DNA of 64,000 nt, taken from positions 372,001 to 436,000 of the forward strand of contig NZ_REFC01000014.1 in NCBI RefSeq assembly GCF_003688405.1, in the 5' to 3' direction. This document shows positions 18,738 to 27,465 of this stretch, piece after piece. The notes below the pieces were generated by a model. The model searched no databases and had not been told where the DNA came from. It saw nothing but the letters and a program-made list of their open reading frames with translations. Source of the DNA: Ulvibacter antarcticus (GTDB taxonomy: Bacteria > Bacteroidota > Bacteroidia > Flavobacteriales > Flavobacteriaceae). The position numbers and the translations under genes were made by a program. Numbering within the stretch: the stretch's first letter is position 1; every line of letters starts with the position of its first letter.

Positions 18738-20480
18738 TTATATAATTAATCGAACCTCGCCTAATTCTTGTATGCTATAGGGGAAATCCGGCCCCGGGGA
18801 TCCTATAAACATAAAATTCGTAGGGATTTTCCATCGTTTCGAGAGTTCTTGAATCTTGTCGGGACTAAAAATACCTCGCTCTTCTATAAATTCAATAGCA
18901 ATTTCGGGATATGCTCTGTCTAATACTCCTACATCTGTTTTAAGATTAGGTGCGACAGTTTCACCAGCATCCAAAATAGCAACAATTTTCACTTTTTTCG
19001 TAGTTTCATTTTCTTTAATATACAGCATCACTTTGTTTAATGTAGCTACATTATCGTGGTTTGTAAAAAAAACAAATTGTTGAGAGTTTATCTCGTTCAT
19101 TAATCGTCTGGTTTTCTGACTGATGCTTCGGAAGAGTTTACCTTTTTCAGGAAATAGATAATTCAGAAACAACAAAAATGTCTTTAAAATATACATTCTA
19201 TAGAGCATAAAATAAACCACAACCAGGGTTGGAATCAAATATTCAATGAAAATGGCCAAATAATGAGGGTTGAGAATGATATTGCCAATAATCGCAGCAA
19301 TAACGGAAATAATTGCAATAATCAATCCGAACCAGGAAGAACGCTCCGGTCGTGGTAGTCGTTTACGTTTTATCTTTAGCATTAAATTTCCTATTCCAAA
19401 TAGCACCATTACCGACAGGAAGGCAATGGTATAAACTCCGGCAAGCTTAGCCAGGTCTCCTTTTGTAACAATGAGAATCGAGGTGCAAAGCACAAAGAAC
19501 AGTAGAAAAATAAAATACGAACTTCCTTTTTTATTTTTCTTTTTAAGAAATTTGGGCAGAATTCGATCGAGTGTCATTCGTTCCATCAATCCACCAACAC
19601 CCACAAAAGATGTAAGCACGGCACCACTAAGCACCATGGCTGCGTCAATACCAATTATAAAGGACAACCAGTCTCCACCAACGGTTGTTCCCATAAAAGA
19701 AAGCAGGGCATCTTGGTTTGGAATAATTTGATCCATAGGGATTATTGCCAAAGCTAAAAAAGCAATTAACGGATTGAAAATTGTAACAACAATCCACATA
19801 TTTCGAAGTGTTTTTGGGAATACGCCTTTCTTTTGTTCTTCTACATAATTGGCGGAGCTTTCAAAGCCACTTATTCCTAGCATAGCGGCCGAAAATCCTA
19901 AAAAGAGGGCGGTAATTAAACCTACTTCCATTGGATTTTCAAAATTAGTAGCGAGTATTTCGAAGCCATTTTCAGAAAAATAGAAGATGCAAAAACCGCA
20001 AAGAAGACTAAGAGAAAATAGATGAAAAATAAAAATAACTATAGCCACTTTCGATGATTCTCCAATACCTATAACTGCCAGCGCCATAAAAACTAATAGA
20101 AGCAGGATCGTTGTATAGATAATCGGAATAAATCCCCAAATACTATGAAGATATTTTATTGCTTCACTTGCAGAAATCACTGCAGTTGCCATATACGATA
20201 GCACCGTAAGAGCTGCCGCAATTGAAGCAGTAGATTTTTTCGTGGTATTAAGTAGCGCATTGTACGCACCTCCATTTAAGGGTAATGCACCAACAACCTC
20301 TCCATATATTTTTCTAAAGAGAAAAAGTACCAAAGCTACCATTAGTAAGGATAGCCAGGCATATTGCCCCGCATAGACAATTGCTAGTGCCGATACATAC
20401 AAACAAGATGAACTAATATCATTCCCGCATATAGCAGTTGCTGCGAGCTGATTTAATTTTTTTGGCATAAGAGAATCCAT
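18738..20480 (-). CDS. APC superfamily amino acid/cation permease with C-terminal cytosolic domain
   Basis: 580 residues. About twelve membrane helices; the first region KKLNQLAATAICGNDISSSCLYVS and FRKIYGEVVGALPLNGGAYNAL match the APC fold, including the unwound G-rich stretch and the LNGGAY motif. After roughly residue 460 comes a soluble domain of about 110 residues (FVFFTNHDNVATLNKVMLYIKENE...) reminiscent of a UspA-like regulatory tail. Substrate unknown. A TACCTTTA box on the minus strand at 20492-20499 sits just before the ATG. Confidence 0.9.
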   Translation of the reverse strand: MDSLMPKKLNQLAATAICGNDISSSCLYVSALAIVYAGQYAWLSLLMVALVLFLFRKIYGEVVGALPLNGGAYNALLNTTKKSTASIAAALTVLSYMATAVISASEAIKYLHSIWGFIPIIYTTILLLLVFMALAVIGIGESSKVAIVIFIFHLFSLSLLCGFCIFYFSENGFEILATNFENPMEVGLITALFLGFSAAMLGISGFESSANYVEEQKKGVFPKTLRNMWIVVTIFNPLIAFLALAIIPMDQIIPNQDALLSFMGTTVGGDWLSFIIGIDAAMVLSGAVLTSFVGVGGLMERMTLDRILPKFLKKKNKKGSSYFIFLLFFVLCTSILIVTKGDLAKLAGVYTIAFLSVMVLFGIGNLMLKIKRKRLPRPERSSWFGLIIAIISVIAAIIGNIILNPHYLAIFIEYLIPTLVVVYFMLYRMYILKTFLLFLNYLFPEKGKLFRSISQKTRRLMNEINSQQFVFFTNHDNVATLNKVMLYIKENETTKKVKIVAILDAGETVAPNLKTDVGVLDRAYPEIAIEFIEERGIFSPDKIQELSKRWKIPTNFMFIGSPGPDFPYSIQELGEVRLII

Positions 20481-20572
20481 TTGACTCTAAATAAAGGTAG
20501 CAATTAATGCGTCAAACCGATTTAAATTAATGCTAATGTTTGTAAATTTAAGTGGTTTTAATCCACAAAATT

Positions 20573-21271
20573 ATGACAACATTCTTCAGTTCCATTTCCA
20601 AAAATGAATTTCCGGAAAGTGAAAAAATACAGGCCAAGATTGTTCGTAAATCAATTTTTGACCTTATTAAAAAGGAGCACCCTCATTTTAACCGGAATGG
20701 TATGATTTCTATCACAGAATTAAATCAGTATAGACAAAAATATGTAGCTAATTATCTTTTTAATGAAATTGGTGAGCTGAGCGATTTAGAAAAGGACGTC
20801 CTAAGTTCTATTGAAGGTCAGGAAACTCTTACAACGAAAATAAATATCAGCGAATTAAAAACGAATTTTACATACGGACAGCGTTTGGCAGACCGCATTG
20901 CATCCTTTGGTGGAAGCTGGAAATTCATTATTATTTTTGGAAGTTTTATCGTGGTATGGATTATTATTAATATGTTTTTTTTGCTTAGCAAGGCATTTGA
21001 TCCTTATCCATTTATACTACTCAACCTTATTTTATCCTGCCTTGCGGCATTGCAGGCACCGGTAATTATGATGAGTCAGAATCGGCAGGAAGAAAAGGAT
21101 CGTGCACGAGCTAGTGACGACTATATGATCAATTTAAAATCGGAATTAGAAATTAGGATACTTCATGAAAAGATCGATCATCTTATTATGCATCAACAGG
21201 AAGAATTGTTAACTATTCAGCAAGTTCAAGTAGAGATGATGGAAGACATTATGAAACAATTGAAGAAATAG
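20573..21271 (+). CDS. DUF1003 domain-containing membrane protein
   Basis: 232 residues from ATG 20573; an upstream GTG at 20552 is less likely. The N-terminal soluble part is followed by the DUF1003 core: FTYGQRLADRIASFGGSWKFI, two membrane helices (IIIFGSFIVVWIIINMFFLL and PFILLNLILSCLAALQAPVI), MMSQNRQEEKDR, and a C-terminal coiled coil. Family function is not established; it may be a small transport- or cation-related protein. Its stop lies three bases from the convergent meaB gene. Confidence 0.88.
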   Translation: MTTFFSSISKNEFPESEKIQAKIVRKSIFDLIKKEHPHFNRNGMISITELNQYRQKYVANYLFNEIGELSDLEKDVLSSIEGQETLTTKINISELKTNFTYGQRLADRIASFGGSWKFIIIFGSFIVVWIIINMFFLLSKAFDPYPFILLNLILSCLAALQAPVIMMSQNRQEEKDRARASDDYMINLKSELEIRILHEKIDHLIMHQQEELLTIQQVQVEMMEDIMKQLKK

Positions 21272-21274
21272 TGA

Positions 21275-22354
21275 TTACTGAACATTTAAAATTTTATTCG
21301 CAGCTTCAAAAGGAGTCGTTAAATTCTTTTCTACTAACTCCAATTGTGTTTTCAATTCTTTCTTTACGGAAGGGTTTTCGTAGAATTCAGTTTTTAGACT
21401 GTCATTAATGGTCTCAATAAGCCAGAATTTGTTTTGTGCTGTTCTTTTTTTCTGAAAGCTTCCGTTTTTAGTGGTTTCTGTAAAATACTGCTGAATAGTT
21501 GCTAAAATATCATCAATTCCTTCATTTTCTAAGGCGCTGCAAGTAACTGTTTTTGGAGTCCACCCATTGTCTTTTATAGGATATAAATGCAAGGCACGAT
21601 TAAATTCGGTTTTCGCCAACTTTGCAGCTTTTATATTTTCTCCATCTGCTTTATTAATAACGATGGTATCGGCCATTTCCATGATACCTCGTTTTATTCC
21701 CTGAAGTTCATCTCCGGCTCCTGCCAATTTTAATAGCAAAAAGAAATCGGTCATAGAATGGACAGCCGTCTCACTCTGACCAACCCCCACAGTTTCAACG
21801 ATAACTGTATTAAATCCAGCAGCTTCACATAGGATAATACTTTCACGCGTTTTGCGTGCAACTCCGCCTAAAGTATCGCCACTTGCCGAGGGTCTAATAA
21901 AAGCATTGACTTCTTTTACAAGTTCCTCCATTCGGGTTTTATCACCTAAAATACTGCCTTTACTTAAGGAACTACTAGGATCTATTGCAAGGACTGCAAC
22001 TTTCTTGCCTTGATCGATAAAACGTTTTCCAATTTGTTCGATAAAGGTGCTTTTGCCAACTCCAGGCACACCAGTAATACCAAGTCGTGTTGATTTATTT
22101 GCATGTGGCAAACAAGCTTCGATAATTTGTCTTGCCTGCAGTTGATGCCTAGATGCGGTACTTTCAATTAAGGTAATGGCTTGGCTTAGAGCTGCAGTAT
22201 CTCCTTTTAGTAACTCCTTGATTAATTTTTCTGCGGAAGATTTCTTTTTTCTATTCAATATGATGGCAGCCGAAGCTTCAGTGCTAACCGAATTTGGTTG
22301 CAAAACTCCTTCTTTTTCATTTAAAGCTCCTTCCTTTTTTCTCAATTCTGCCAT
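21275..22354 (-). CDS. meaB: methylmalonyl-CoA mutase-associated G3E-family GTPase MeaB
   Basis: 359 residues. P-loop GVPGVGKST at 95-103, AIDPSSSLSKGSILGDKTRM, IRPSASGDTLGGVA, ETVGVGQSE and the NKAD guanine motif are all present in family order. MeaB loads adenosylcobalamin into methylmalonyl-CoA mutase and protects it from inactivation. The mutase genes are not in this window, but a PduO-type adenosyltransferase is encoded at 39.3 kb, consistent with a B12-dependent mutase in the organism. Confidence 0.94.
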   Translation of the reverse strand: MAELRKKEGALNEKEGVLQPNSVSTEASAAIILNRKKKSSAEKLIKELLKGDTAALSQAITLIESTASRHQLQARQIIEACLPHANKSTRLGITGVPGVGKSTFIEQIGKRFIDQGKKVAVLAIDPSSSLSKGSILGDKTRMEELVKEVNAFIRPSASGDTLGGVARKTRESIILCEAAGFNTVIVETVGVGQSETAVHSMTDFFLLLKLAGAGDELQGIKRGIMEMADTIVINKADGENIKAAKLAKTEFNRALHLYPIKDNGWTPKTVTCSALENEGIDDILATIQQYFTETTKNGSFQKKRTAQNKFWLIETINDSLKTEFYENPSVKKELKTQLELVEKNLTTPFEAANKILNVQ

Positions 22355-22445
22355 TAGGTGAATTTATGACAATTTTATGAATATTGTTTTTAAAAAGCCA
22401 TCTTTCGGTGGTATATTGAAGGATTATAACACAAAAATAATACAA

Positions 22446-22871
22446 ATGAAAACATTATATGAAGCAACTTCTACAGCGGTAGGAGGAAGAGCCGGACACG
22501 TGTCAACAGAAGCAGGAAATATAGATATGGATCTTTCAGTGCCAAAATCAATGGGCGGTGACGGCGGAAAAGGCGCAAACCCGGAACAATTTTTTGGATG
22601 TGCTTATAGTGCATGTTTTGGGGGGGCTATTCAAGTAATTGCTAAGAAAAAGCGAATAGAACTATCAGATGATTTCAGTGTGACTGCGACTATTGGATTC
22701 TGTGAAGATGAAGACGGAGCATTTTTAGAAGCGACCTTAGATTGCTATATTCCGGGAGTCGATGTTAAAACCGGTGAGGACTTAATTAATAAGGCTCATG
22801 AAATTTGTCCGTTTTCAAAAGCGACAAAGGATAATATTACGGTAACTCTTAATTTGTTGTTAGACGAATAG
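22446..22871 (+). CDS. ohr: organic hydroperoxide resistance protein, Ohr subfamily of OsmC
   Basis: 141 residues from ATG 22446, which gives the usual Ohr length; a longer frame from 22377 lacks conservation. KTLYEATSTAVGGRAGHV, NPEQFFGCAYSACFGG with peroxidatic Cys57, Arg15, and HEICPFSKAT with resolving Cys121 are the family hallmarks. Ohr reduces organic and fatty-acid hydroperoxides using lipoylated partners. No OhrR-type regulator is adjacent. A hairpin terminator follows. Confidence 0.95.
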   Translation: MKTLYEATSTAVGGRAGHVSTEAGNIDMDLSVPKSMGGDGGKGANPEQFFGCAYSACFGGAIQVIAKKKRIELSDDFSVTATIGFCEDEDGAFLEATLDCYIPGVDVKTGEDLINKAHEICPFSKATKDNITVTLNLLLDE

Positions 22872-22894
22872 CATCCACCAACAACTATAAATAT

Positions 22895-22923
22895 AAAAAG
22901 AGCATTATTAAAATGCTCTTTTT
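22895..22923. terminator. bidirectional terminator, partly inside the end of a coding region
   Basis: A perfect 12-bp stem AAAAAGAGCATT / AATGCTCTTTTT with an ATTAA loop. It serves the ohr gene on the plus strand. On the minus strand the stem includes the last codons (KRAF) and stop of the gene ending at 22908, an economical overlap. Confidence 0.85.
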
Positions 22924-23450
22924 ATATTTATAACTTTGCCTTTATCTTTTTCTGATTTTAAGAGTTTTTCCTCGTAGATTTCTTCTTTTTTCGAGCTTTT
23001 CTCAAAATGTTCAATAAGGTGTTCCCTTGCTTGTTTAATATACCAATGAAGTTTTTTGCGATTTTCGTAGAGCATTTCAAGAACGGAATCCGGTAGTTTA
23101 TTTGTATCGATCAATTCTGTCATAGCTTTTACATTCTCCTCGTCTTTTGAAATACAAGATAATAGAAGTTCAGTTTCGTTGTGATTTACCAATGCTTCTT
23201 TAATCTCCTTCCAAGATCTATTAGAAACTCCGCTATCACTAAAATCTTTTAACGGTTTTATTTTTCGACTAGATAATTCATTTGAAATGTCGAAGCTCAT
23301 CCTATTTCGCTCAGTAGCCATATGGTTTAAAAACCTTTTTACTGAAGTTACTTGAGCATCTTGTGCTGCATTATAATAAATTTTTTCACAATCGAAAAAA
23401 CTCAATAATAGAAGGTTGAGCTTATTAAATTCCTTGTAGTTTTTCTCCAT
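22908..23450 (-). CDS. DUF2383-like four-helix protein, long paralogue
   Basis: 180 residues, all helical. FNKLNLLLLSFFDCEKIYYNAA, RFLNHMATERNRMSFDISNEL and the C-terminal LPDSVLEMLYENRKKLHWYIKQA resemble the DUF2383 (PA2169) ferritin-like four-helix family. A basic-acidic tail extends to 180. It is paralogous to the 141-residue protein encoded just upstream on the same strand. Metal ligands of true ferritins are not evident. Role unknown; relatives are often linked with general stress. Confidence 0.7.
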   Translation of the reverse strand: MEKNYKEFNKLNLLLLSFFDCEKIYYNAAQDAQVTSVKRFLNHMATERNRMSFDISNELSSRKIKPLKDFSDSGVSNRSWKEIKEALVNHNETELLLSCISKDEENVKAMTELIDTNKLPDSVLEMLYENRKKLHWYIKQAREHLIEHFEKSSKKEEIYEEKLLKSEKDKGKVINIKRAF

Positions 23451-23526
23451 TTAATAAATTTATGATATCCTTCATGTGAATCATAAATATTTATAAATTT
23501 ATTAAGATAAAGTTTCGTTAAAAGAA

Positions 23527-23952
23527 CTATTCTAGCAACTTTTCAACGTTTATGATGTAATTCTCAATTTTTAAAAGTTGTTTTTTTAGAATATCTAAAA
23601 TTGAATCGGGAAGTTGTTTACGTTCCAATAGTTCGTTGTAACGTATAATATTATTTCTATCTCTCGTGAGACATTGATGTATTACTTTTTCTAATCCTAT
23701 GCCTTCTTTTATCTTTTTGGAATGATCGAGGTTGTTTTTTTCGACATCTTCTTTTAAAGGTTCAATATCCCGTGAATGTAATTCGTTAGAGATATCATGA
23801 CTCATGCGATTACGTTCTACCGACATATAATTTAAGTACCGTTTGATTTCAGTTTTTGGAGCTTCATTTGCTGCATTAAAATATAGCTTTTCGGCCTCAA
23901 AACTGCCAACTAACAAACGATTTAGTTTTTCGAAATCTTGATATTTTTTCAT
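23527..23952 (-). CDS. DUF2383-like four-helix protein, short paralogue
   Basis: 141 residues sharing the same skeleton as its neighbour: FEKLNRLLVGSFEAEKLYFNAA, RYLNYMSVERNRMSHDISNEL, and LPDSILDILKKQLLKIENYI. A tandem duplication with divergence is the simplest reading. 76 bp separate the two genes, and that gap contains an 8-bp inverted repeat (TTTATGAT / ATCATAAA, 23459-23487), a possible operator for the downstream copy. Confidence 0.7.
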   Translation of the reverse strand: MKKYQDFEKLNRLLVGSFEAEKLYFNAANEAPKTEIKRYLNYMSVERNRMSHDISNELHSRDIEPLKEDVEKNNLDHSKKIKEGIGLEKVIHQCLTRDRNNIIRYNELLERKQLPDSILDILKKQLLKIENYIINVEKLLE

Positions 23953-23974
23953 TTTGGATAGTAAATATTCACCG

Positions 23975-24541
23975 TTATTGTTTTTTACGAATGGCTACCG
24001 GGACTATTACATCGTCCCAAGCAATTGTCATTACTGTTGTTAGAGGGGAAGTTTCGGAAAAATTAATTGTAAAATCCTCCATAATTGCAGAAGTTTTTGA
24101 AGCCTTAGCATTAACTATTAAAGCGTCATACTCAGCTTCACGCGAGGCAACCTGCCCTGTAATGGTCACTCCCCAATCGTACATTTTATTATTAAAAATA
24201 ATCTTCCAATCATTTTCCCCTGGAATGGTCCACAAAGTATATTTTCCAGCGGCTAAGGTTTCGCCAGCAACTTCAAGGTCTTTATTTGTAGTAAAGGTAC
24301 TAGCCTCGTTGGCTCCAGTTCTCCAAACTTCACCGTAGGGTACGAGGCTCCCAAATATTTCTCTATCTTTTTTTGCCGGACTGCAATAGAATACGTCGAT
24401 CTTTAGATTATCTTTTTCGTATACTACGGTTTTTTCCGGACTATGTTTTTTCGTTTGGCTCTTCATAATTGGTCCAACTACGAAGTATAATACTAACGTC
24501 AATCCCGCTAGCCATAATAGTATTTTGATAAGTTTGCTCAT
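23975..24541 (-). CDS. DUF2911 domain-containing membrane-anchored protein
   Basis: 188 residues. One N-terminal membrane anchor (IKILLWLAGLTLVLYFVVG), then the DUF2911 beta domain: VFYCSPAKKDREIFGSLVPYGEVWRTGANEAST, LAAGKYTLWTIPGENDW, and WGVTITGQVASREAEYD. Members are exported, beta-rich, and of unknown function in Bacteroidota. It lies 22 bp before the four-helix genes on the same strand, so the three may form one transcript. A TACCTTTC box on the minus strand at 24562-24569 is a likely -7 element. Confidence 0.88.
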   Translation of the reverse strand: MSKLIKILLWLAGLTLVLYFVVGPIMKSQTKKHSPEKTVVYEKDNLKIDVFYCSPAKKDREIFGSLVPYGEVWRTGANEASTFTTNKDLEVAGETLAAGKYTLWTIPGENDWKIIFNNKMYDWGVTITGQVASREAEYDALIVNAKASKTSAIMEDFTINFSETSPLTTVMTIAWDDVIVPVAIRKKQ

Positions 24542-24589
24542 AATGTTGCATCTTAGATTAAGAAAGGTAGTAAATTTATTTTCACTTTC

Positions 24590-24615
24590 TGAAACATTCA
24601 GAAAATTGTGTCGTC
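24590..24615 (+). promoter_or_regulatory. ECF-type promoter TGAAAC-N16-CGTC before the first ECF sigma gene
   Basis: TGAAAC at 24590-24595 and CGTC at 24612-24615, 16 bases apart, then TTTA. This is the canonical AAC / CGT layout recognised by many ECF sigma factors, placed so that the following sigma gene could be autoregulated. Three similar sites occur in the window. Confidence 0.65.
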
Positions 24616-24652
24616 TTTAAACCGAACAGCAACCAAAAAACCATCCAAAAAA

Positions 24653-25198
24653 GTGTCTGACTCACTATTAGTTGAACAATGCAAGGAGAACAATGCCAAG
24701 GCGCAAATGCAGCTTTATAAGCAGTACAGCCAAGGAATGTTTATTGTAGCGAACCGCTATATGAAAGACACAGCGGTGGCAGAAGATGCCATGCAAGAAG
24801 CGTTTATTAAAGCGTTTCGGAAAATTAACCAGTTCAAAGGGGACGTCACCTTTGGAGCCTGGTTAAAGAGAATAGTAATTAATACATGTCTGGATACCAT
24901 CAAATCCAAAAAAATTGTTGCAGAACCAATTAACGAAGAAGTGGTTCATATTGCGGAAGAAGAAAGTAACTGGTCTGTTTCTGATGAAACTACTGTTACC
25001 GAAATTAAAGATGCGATAGAGAAACTTCCAGAAAATTATAAAGTGGTAGTGCAACTATTTTTATTAGAAGGTTATGACCACCAGGAGATTTCAGAGGTTT
25101 TAGGAATTTCTGAAAGTGCTTCAAGAACCAATTTGCACAGAGGGAAGAGACAATTAAAGGAAACATTAAAACATTTGCGTTATGGCACAGGATATTAG
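24653..25198 (+). CDS. ECF-type RNA polymerase sigma-70 factor
   Basis: 181 residues from GTG 24653. A GTG at 24608 is in frame but would lie upstream of the CGTC -10 element of the proposed promoter, so I prefer the later one, which also matches the usual start of the sigma2 domain (SLLVEQCKENNAKAQMQLYKQY). Sigma2: YMKDTAVAEDAMQEAFIKAFRKINQF and FGAWLKRIVINTCLDTIKS. Sigma4: LPENYKVVVQLFLLEGYDHQEISEVLGISESASRTNLHRGK. Followed by two overlapping genes for membrane and exported proteins. Confidence 0.92.
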   Translation: MSDSLLVEQCKENNAKAQMQLYKQYSQGMFIVANRYMKDTAVAEDAMQEAFIKAFRKINQFKGDVTFGAWLKRIVINTCLDTIKSKKIVAEPINEEVVHIAEEESNWSVSDETTVTEIKDAIEKLPENYKVVVQLFLLEGYDHQEISEVLGISESASRTNLHRGKRQLKETLKHLRYGTGY

Positions 25199-25772
25199 AA
25201 AAATGATGAAAGAGCGAACGGAAGTCGGTCCGAAGTTGAATACAGGACATGAAGCCCGATTTGAAGCGCGCTTAGCAGAATCTTTTCCGAAGAAACAAAA
25301 GAATAGATCATTTGTATGGATGAAAATCGCAGCAGTTGGTATTGTACTTATCGGCTTGGCATATTTTGGCTATCAACAGTTAGCTGTAAAGGATAGGATA
25401 GATACGCAGGTCGTTGATGTTGAAACTCCCCAGAAAGAAGCGGCACCTCAATTTACATTAGGTGATATTTCGCCGGATTTGAAAAAGATAGAAGAGTTTT
25501 ATGAAACTGGAATCAATGTACAATTGGCCTCTTTAAAAATAACGGATGAGAATAAAGAAGTTATAGATGGATATATGCTTCGGATTAGAACATTGGATGA
25601 AGAATATATTCGCCTAAATAGTGAAATGAATGAAGTAGGACCAACTGAGGAAACAGTGACTGCTTTAATCGATAATTTGAAATTACGTTTGGAAATGCTG
25701 TTCAAACTTAAAAACAAATTAAAAGAACTTAAAAATTTAGAAAATGAGCAATTTAACAGTTATCAATCATAA
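25182..25772 (+). CDS. single-pass membrane protein, putative anti-sigma factor
   Basis: 196 residues. Cytosolic N-terminus of about 45 residues, one membrane helix (MKIAAVGIVLIGLAYFGYQQ), then a periplasmic region that is mostly helical and coiled-coil-like (LIDNLKLRLEMLFKLKNKLKELKNLEN). It overlaps the sigma gene by 17 bp and the next gene by 29 bp. The position and topology fit an anti-sigma factor, but no zinc-binding HxxxCxxC motif is visible, so the role is an inference. Confidence 0.7.
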   Translation: MAQDIRKMMKERTEVGPKLNTGHEARFEARLAESFPKKQKNRSFVWMKIAAVGIVLIGLAYFGYQQLAVKDRIDTQVVDVETPQKEAAPQFTLGDISPDLKKIEEFYETGINVQLASLKITDENKEVIDGYMLRIRTLDEEYIRLNSEMNEVGPTEETVTALIDNLKLRLEMLFKLKNKLKELKNLENEQFNSYQS

Positions 25773-27291
25773 ATTAATCACAGTATTATTGCTGTTGGTT
25801 AGTTCCTTAGTGCTTTCGCAAGATCGTTTCAAGGAGAGCTTTAAGGTAAATAAAGACGCGTTAGTTTCGGTCGATGTTGCCTATTCGGATGTGATTATTG
25901 AGACATGGAATAAAGATTATGTTGAAGTTGAGGCTTTTATTGAAGGGAATAAGCTTTCAGAAAAAGACAAAAAAGAAATATTCGACAAGTGGAATCTGAA
26001 CGTTCTTGGAAACAGTAAAAAAGTTGTGATAAGCTCTTCATCGGCCAATCTATGGGGAAATTCTGAATCGCATGATCTTTTGAGAGGTTTGGAACACCTT
26101 AAAGAAATGCCTCTTTTTGAAGAATTAGGAAATTTGAACTGGGATGTAGTTGTTCCCGACGTTCCGAATCTTGAAAAAATGCCGGTTTGGCCTTTTAACA
26201 ACTCCCGACCTAAAGTAAAATGGGGGGATGATAGGAACCAAATTAATATCAATCACTCTAAAACAATGACCTTTGATGCTACCGAATATGAAAAAGATAA
26301 AAACGGTTATGTGGCAAAATTGAATAAAAAGTATGATACTAATGTTAGCGTGAAAGCTGTAGATAAGTGGTTGAGAGATGTGGATAAGTGGACTGATAAT
26401 ATTGAAGTTGTTATGGAAGATTGGGGTGAAAAATTCGGGAATGAATTTGAACTTAAATTTGGGCCAGAATTTGAAAAGAAAATGGAAGCCTGGGGCAAAG
26501 AATTTGAATTGAAGATGGAAGATTGGGGTGAGGATTTTGGTAAGGAAATGGAAAAATGGGGAGAGAGTTTAGGAAAAGATATTGAGCAATGGGCAAAGCA
26601 GTTTGATGATTCTGATGAGGGTCTTTTTGATGATAATAACAAGAAAATTATTATTATGGATGGAAACAAAAAAGCTAACAGTAAGCACTCTAATGCTAAG
26701 AAGAAAATTATTATAAAAATGCCTAAAGGAACCAAAACGGACATTAATGTGCGTCATGGAGAAGTGAAAATGGCCGATGTTTATAACATAAATGCGACTT
26801 TAAAATATGCACCTTTTACAGCAAACAGTATTGATGGGGGGAACACCCTCATCAATGCTTCCTATGCACCGGTAGCAGTAAACAACTGGGTAAATGGGGT
26901 GCTTCAGATTAATTATGTAGATGATTGTAAAATTAATGAGGTGCAGAAGATCAATTTAAAGGCGAATTCCAGCGACGTAGTAATCAACACCATTTATAAG
27001 AATGCTTTTTTGTCAGGTTCCTTCGGAAATCTTTACGTGAATAAATTGGCTAATAATTTTGAAGCGATTGATGTAATCCTGGAAAACACAGATGCAAGCG
27101 TGAAAATTCCTGAAACACCATTTTCCTTTTATTTTAACGGAAAGAAATCGACCGTGAAATATCCCAAATCAATGGAGTTGAATGCAACCAAAAATAAAGA
27201 AAATGTGCTGGTGAAAGGGTTTCATAAAAATAAAAACCCTGAAAGTATGTTTACCATTAACGCAACCTATAGTAATGTGATATTGAAATAA
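25744..27291 (+). CDS. exported DUF4097/adhesin-like protein with tryptophan hendecad helix array
   Basis: 515 residues. Signal peptide ends near LVLSQ (residue 25). An N-terminal beta part (VSVDVAYSDVIIETWNKDYVEVEAFI) and the C-terminal half from about residue 320 (KIIIKMPKGTKTDINVRHGEVKMAD, VVINTIYKNAFLSGSFGNLYV) resemble the DUF4097 beta-helix/solenoid fold. Between them, residues about 216-287 form an amphipathic helix in which Trp recurs every 11 residues (W216, W227, W250, W261, W272, W283) within MExWGxxFxxx units. It is the last gene of the sigma operon; a surface or membrane-binding stress sensor is plausible but unproven. Confidence 0.75.
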   Translation: MSNLTVINHKLITVLLLLVSSLVLSQDRFKESFKVNKDALVSVDVAYSDVIIETWNKDYVEVEAFIEGNKLSEKDKKEIFDKWNLNVLGNSKKVVISSSSANLWGNSESHDLLRGLEHLKEMPLFEELGNLNWDVVVPDVPNLEKMPVWPFNNSRPKVKWGDDRNQININHSKTMTFDATEYEKDKNGYVAKLNKKYDTNVSVKAVDKWLRDVDKWTDNIEVVMEDWGEKFGNEFELKFGPEFEKKMEAWGKEFELKMEDWGEDFGKEMEKWGESLGKDIEQWAKQFDDSDEGLFDDNNKKIIIMDGNKKANSKHSNAKKKIIIKMPKGTKTDINVRHGEVKMADVYNINATLKYAPFTANSIDGGNTLINASYAPVAVNNWVNGVLQINYVDDCKINEVQKINLKANSSDVVINTIYKNAFLSGSFGNLYVNKLANNFEAIDVILENTDASVKIPETPFSFYFNGKKSTVKYPKSMELNATKNKENVLVKGFHKNKNPESMFTINATYSNVILK

Positions 27292-27345
27292 AACATTAGC
27301 TTTTTACCTTTTCAATTTCTTCAAAAGCTACTCTCGCTTTAAATA

Positions 27346-27373
27346 CCCAATACATTTGTAATTGGGCCTTTTT
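27346..27373 (+). terminator. probable intrinsic terminator of the first sigma operon
   Basis: CCCAATACA pairs with TGTAATTGGG apart from one bulged A, forming a compact hairpin directly followed by CCTTTTTATTT. It lies 55 bp after the stop at 27291. Confidence 0.55.
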
Positions 27374-27465
27374 ATTTAATGAAAATATCAATTCGTTTTA
27401 CAAAGAAAAAACCATTTCAAAATATCGCTATTTCAAAATGGCCTTCCCACTAAAAACAAGTCGCA

